Source: Flavobacteriales bacterium CG18_big_fil_WC_8_21_14_2_50_32_9
Lineage (GTDB): Bacteria > Bacteroidota > Bacteroidia > Flavobacteriales_E > Vicingaceae
NCBI GenBank assembly: GCA_002770955.1
Contig: PCUH01000058.1
Coordinates: 175-7,335, forward strand
Direction of reading: 5' to 3'
Length of the DNA stretch: 7,161 nucleotides
The translations under genes and the position numbers were made by a program. Below, piece by piece: positions 6,491 to 7,161 of the stretch. Positions within the stretch are counted from its first letter, which is position 1; each line of letters starts with the position of its first letter. The notes beneath the pieces are model-generated. The model was not told the origin of the DNA. It worked only from the letters and a program-made list of their open reading frames with translations, and did not search any database.

Positions 6491-7161
6491 ATGAACTTTT
6501 TTAATAAACATATCACATTATTAATTGTAGTTATTACTACTTTTTTCTTGTCCTCCATAGAGCTAAAGGCTCAGTGGAAGTTAGATGTGAATGGAACAGT
6601 GAAAAATGAAGACACAAAAAAAAGATTTGAAGGTGTAACAATTACAATAAAAAGAAATGGGACAGTATGGAAAACGATAACATCACCATCTACAGGAGAG
6701 TTTACACTTGAATTGCCTCCAGATGCTATTTATCTAGTAGAATTTTCTAAACCAGGTTTCACTACAAAGAAAGTGGAGTTTTCAACTAAAAATGTACCTC
6801 CAGATGATGCTAAGTATGGATTTGAATTTCCTATGGAAATGAATCTTTTTGAAGAAGTGGAAGGCTTGGATGTATCCATTCTAAATCAACCTATCGCTAA
6901 AATTGCTTTTAATCCTTCTACTGGATATATGGATTACGATCCTTCTTATACCAAATCTATTCAAAAAGAATTAGAAAAGTTGAAAAAGGAACAAGAGGAA
7001 AAAAGAAAGCAACAAGAAGCGGAACGAAAAGAAAAAGCAAAAGAATATGCTACAATTATTGCTTCAGCAGATAAACTTTTTAGTGCAAAAAGTTGGGCAG
7101 AAGCAAAACCTTTGTATGAGCAAGCTGCTAAGTTATTGCCAAGTGAAGACTACCCTGGTGC
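6491..7161 (+). CDS. Secreted protein with regulatory-like beta domain and TPR (partial)
   Basis: Only the first 223 codons are present; the frame is open to the right edge. Residues 1-27 are a clear Sec signal peptide (Asn/Lys start, hydrophobic core about 8-22, cleavage likely after LKA at 27). Residues 29-100 resemble a carboxypeptidase regulatory-like beta-sandwich: WKLDVNGTV, then a repeated threonine/valine strand pattern, STGEFTLELP (67-76), and a YLVEFSKPGFTTKKV strand (81-95). A linker with NPSTGYMDYDPSYTK (141-155) leads to a charged helix rich in Lys, Glu and Gln (156-186), likely coiled coil. From about 187, ADKLFSAKSWAEAKPLYEQA (193-212) reads like the start of a TPR repeat. Proteins of this layout are common exported or cell-envelope components in Flavobacteriales, and some continue into OmpA-like or further TPR regions. 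The exact role is unknown and nothing in the neighbourhood specifies it. Confidence 0.8.
   Translation, partial: MNFFNKHITLLIVVITTFFLSSIELKAQWKLDVNGTVKNEDTKKRFEGVTITIKRNGTVWKTITSPSTGEFTLELPPDAIYLVEFSKPGFTTKKVEFSTKNVPPDDAKYGFEFPMEMNLFEEVEGLDVSILNQPIAKIAFNPSTGYMDYDPSYTKSIQKELEKLKKEQEEKRKQQEAERKEKAKEYATIIASADKLFSAKSWAEAKPLYEQAAKLLPSEDYPG

Noticed and set aside
1..7161. New defence, mobile or biosynthetic system
   Set aside because: Every gene of size belongs to a recognisable housekeeping or envelope family; there is no transposase, integrase, nuclease, helicase, toxin pair, CRISPR repeat or attachment-site duplication.

Overview
The window comes from an AT-rich bacterial chromosome, almost certainly of the Bacteroidota and most likely the Flavobacteriales. 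The evidence is the form of the proteins: a signal peptidase I with an extra hydrophobic N-terminal region, a tandem-repeat DUF1599 protein, and a DoxX-type membrane protein of the BT_3928 family. Shine-Dalgarno sequences are largely absent, and a few sites resemble the Bacteroidota -7 promoter element TAnnTTTG. All identifications are from reading the sequence; no search was run.

Layout. The left third is on the minus strand. It holds the 5' part of lepB (1-522, running off the left edge), a VTT/DedA-like membrane protein (626-1246) and folP, dihydropteroate synthase (1399-2268). A 15-bp divergent junction then switches to the plus strand. There follow a DUF1599 protein (2284-2823), a BT_3928/DoxX-like membrane protein (2894-4369), a DppB/OppB-type ABC transporter permease with a TTG start (4382-5467), tpiA, triosephosphate isomerase (5631-6380), and the start of a secreted protein with a carboxypeptidase-regulatory-like domain, a charged helix and an apparent TPR (6491 to the right edge). 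There are no tRNA or rRNA genes, CRISPR arrays, insertion sequences or phage genes, and no gap between genes exceeds 163 bp.

The plus-strand genes from DUF1599 to the permease are closely spaced and look like one transcription unit. tpiA follows after a 163-bp spacer of unusual composition. As I recall, folP, DUF1599, a DoxX-like gene and tpiA often lie together in flavobacteria, so this is ordinary conserved housekeeping context: folate synthesis, glycolysis, protein secretion and membrane proteins of unclear role. The genes do not form an obvious single pathway.

I see no convincing new system. The points most worth a second look are the BT_3928-like protein with a cysteine-bearing extended loop, the changes in two conserved segments of FolP, the exact internal duplication in the DUF1599 protein, the near-overlapping divergent folP/DUF1599 starts, the TTG start of the permease, and two intergenic spacers that look like dispersed repeats (a 14-bp-period tandem repeat, and a G/A/T-only tract followed by a hairpin).
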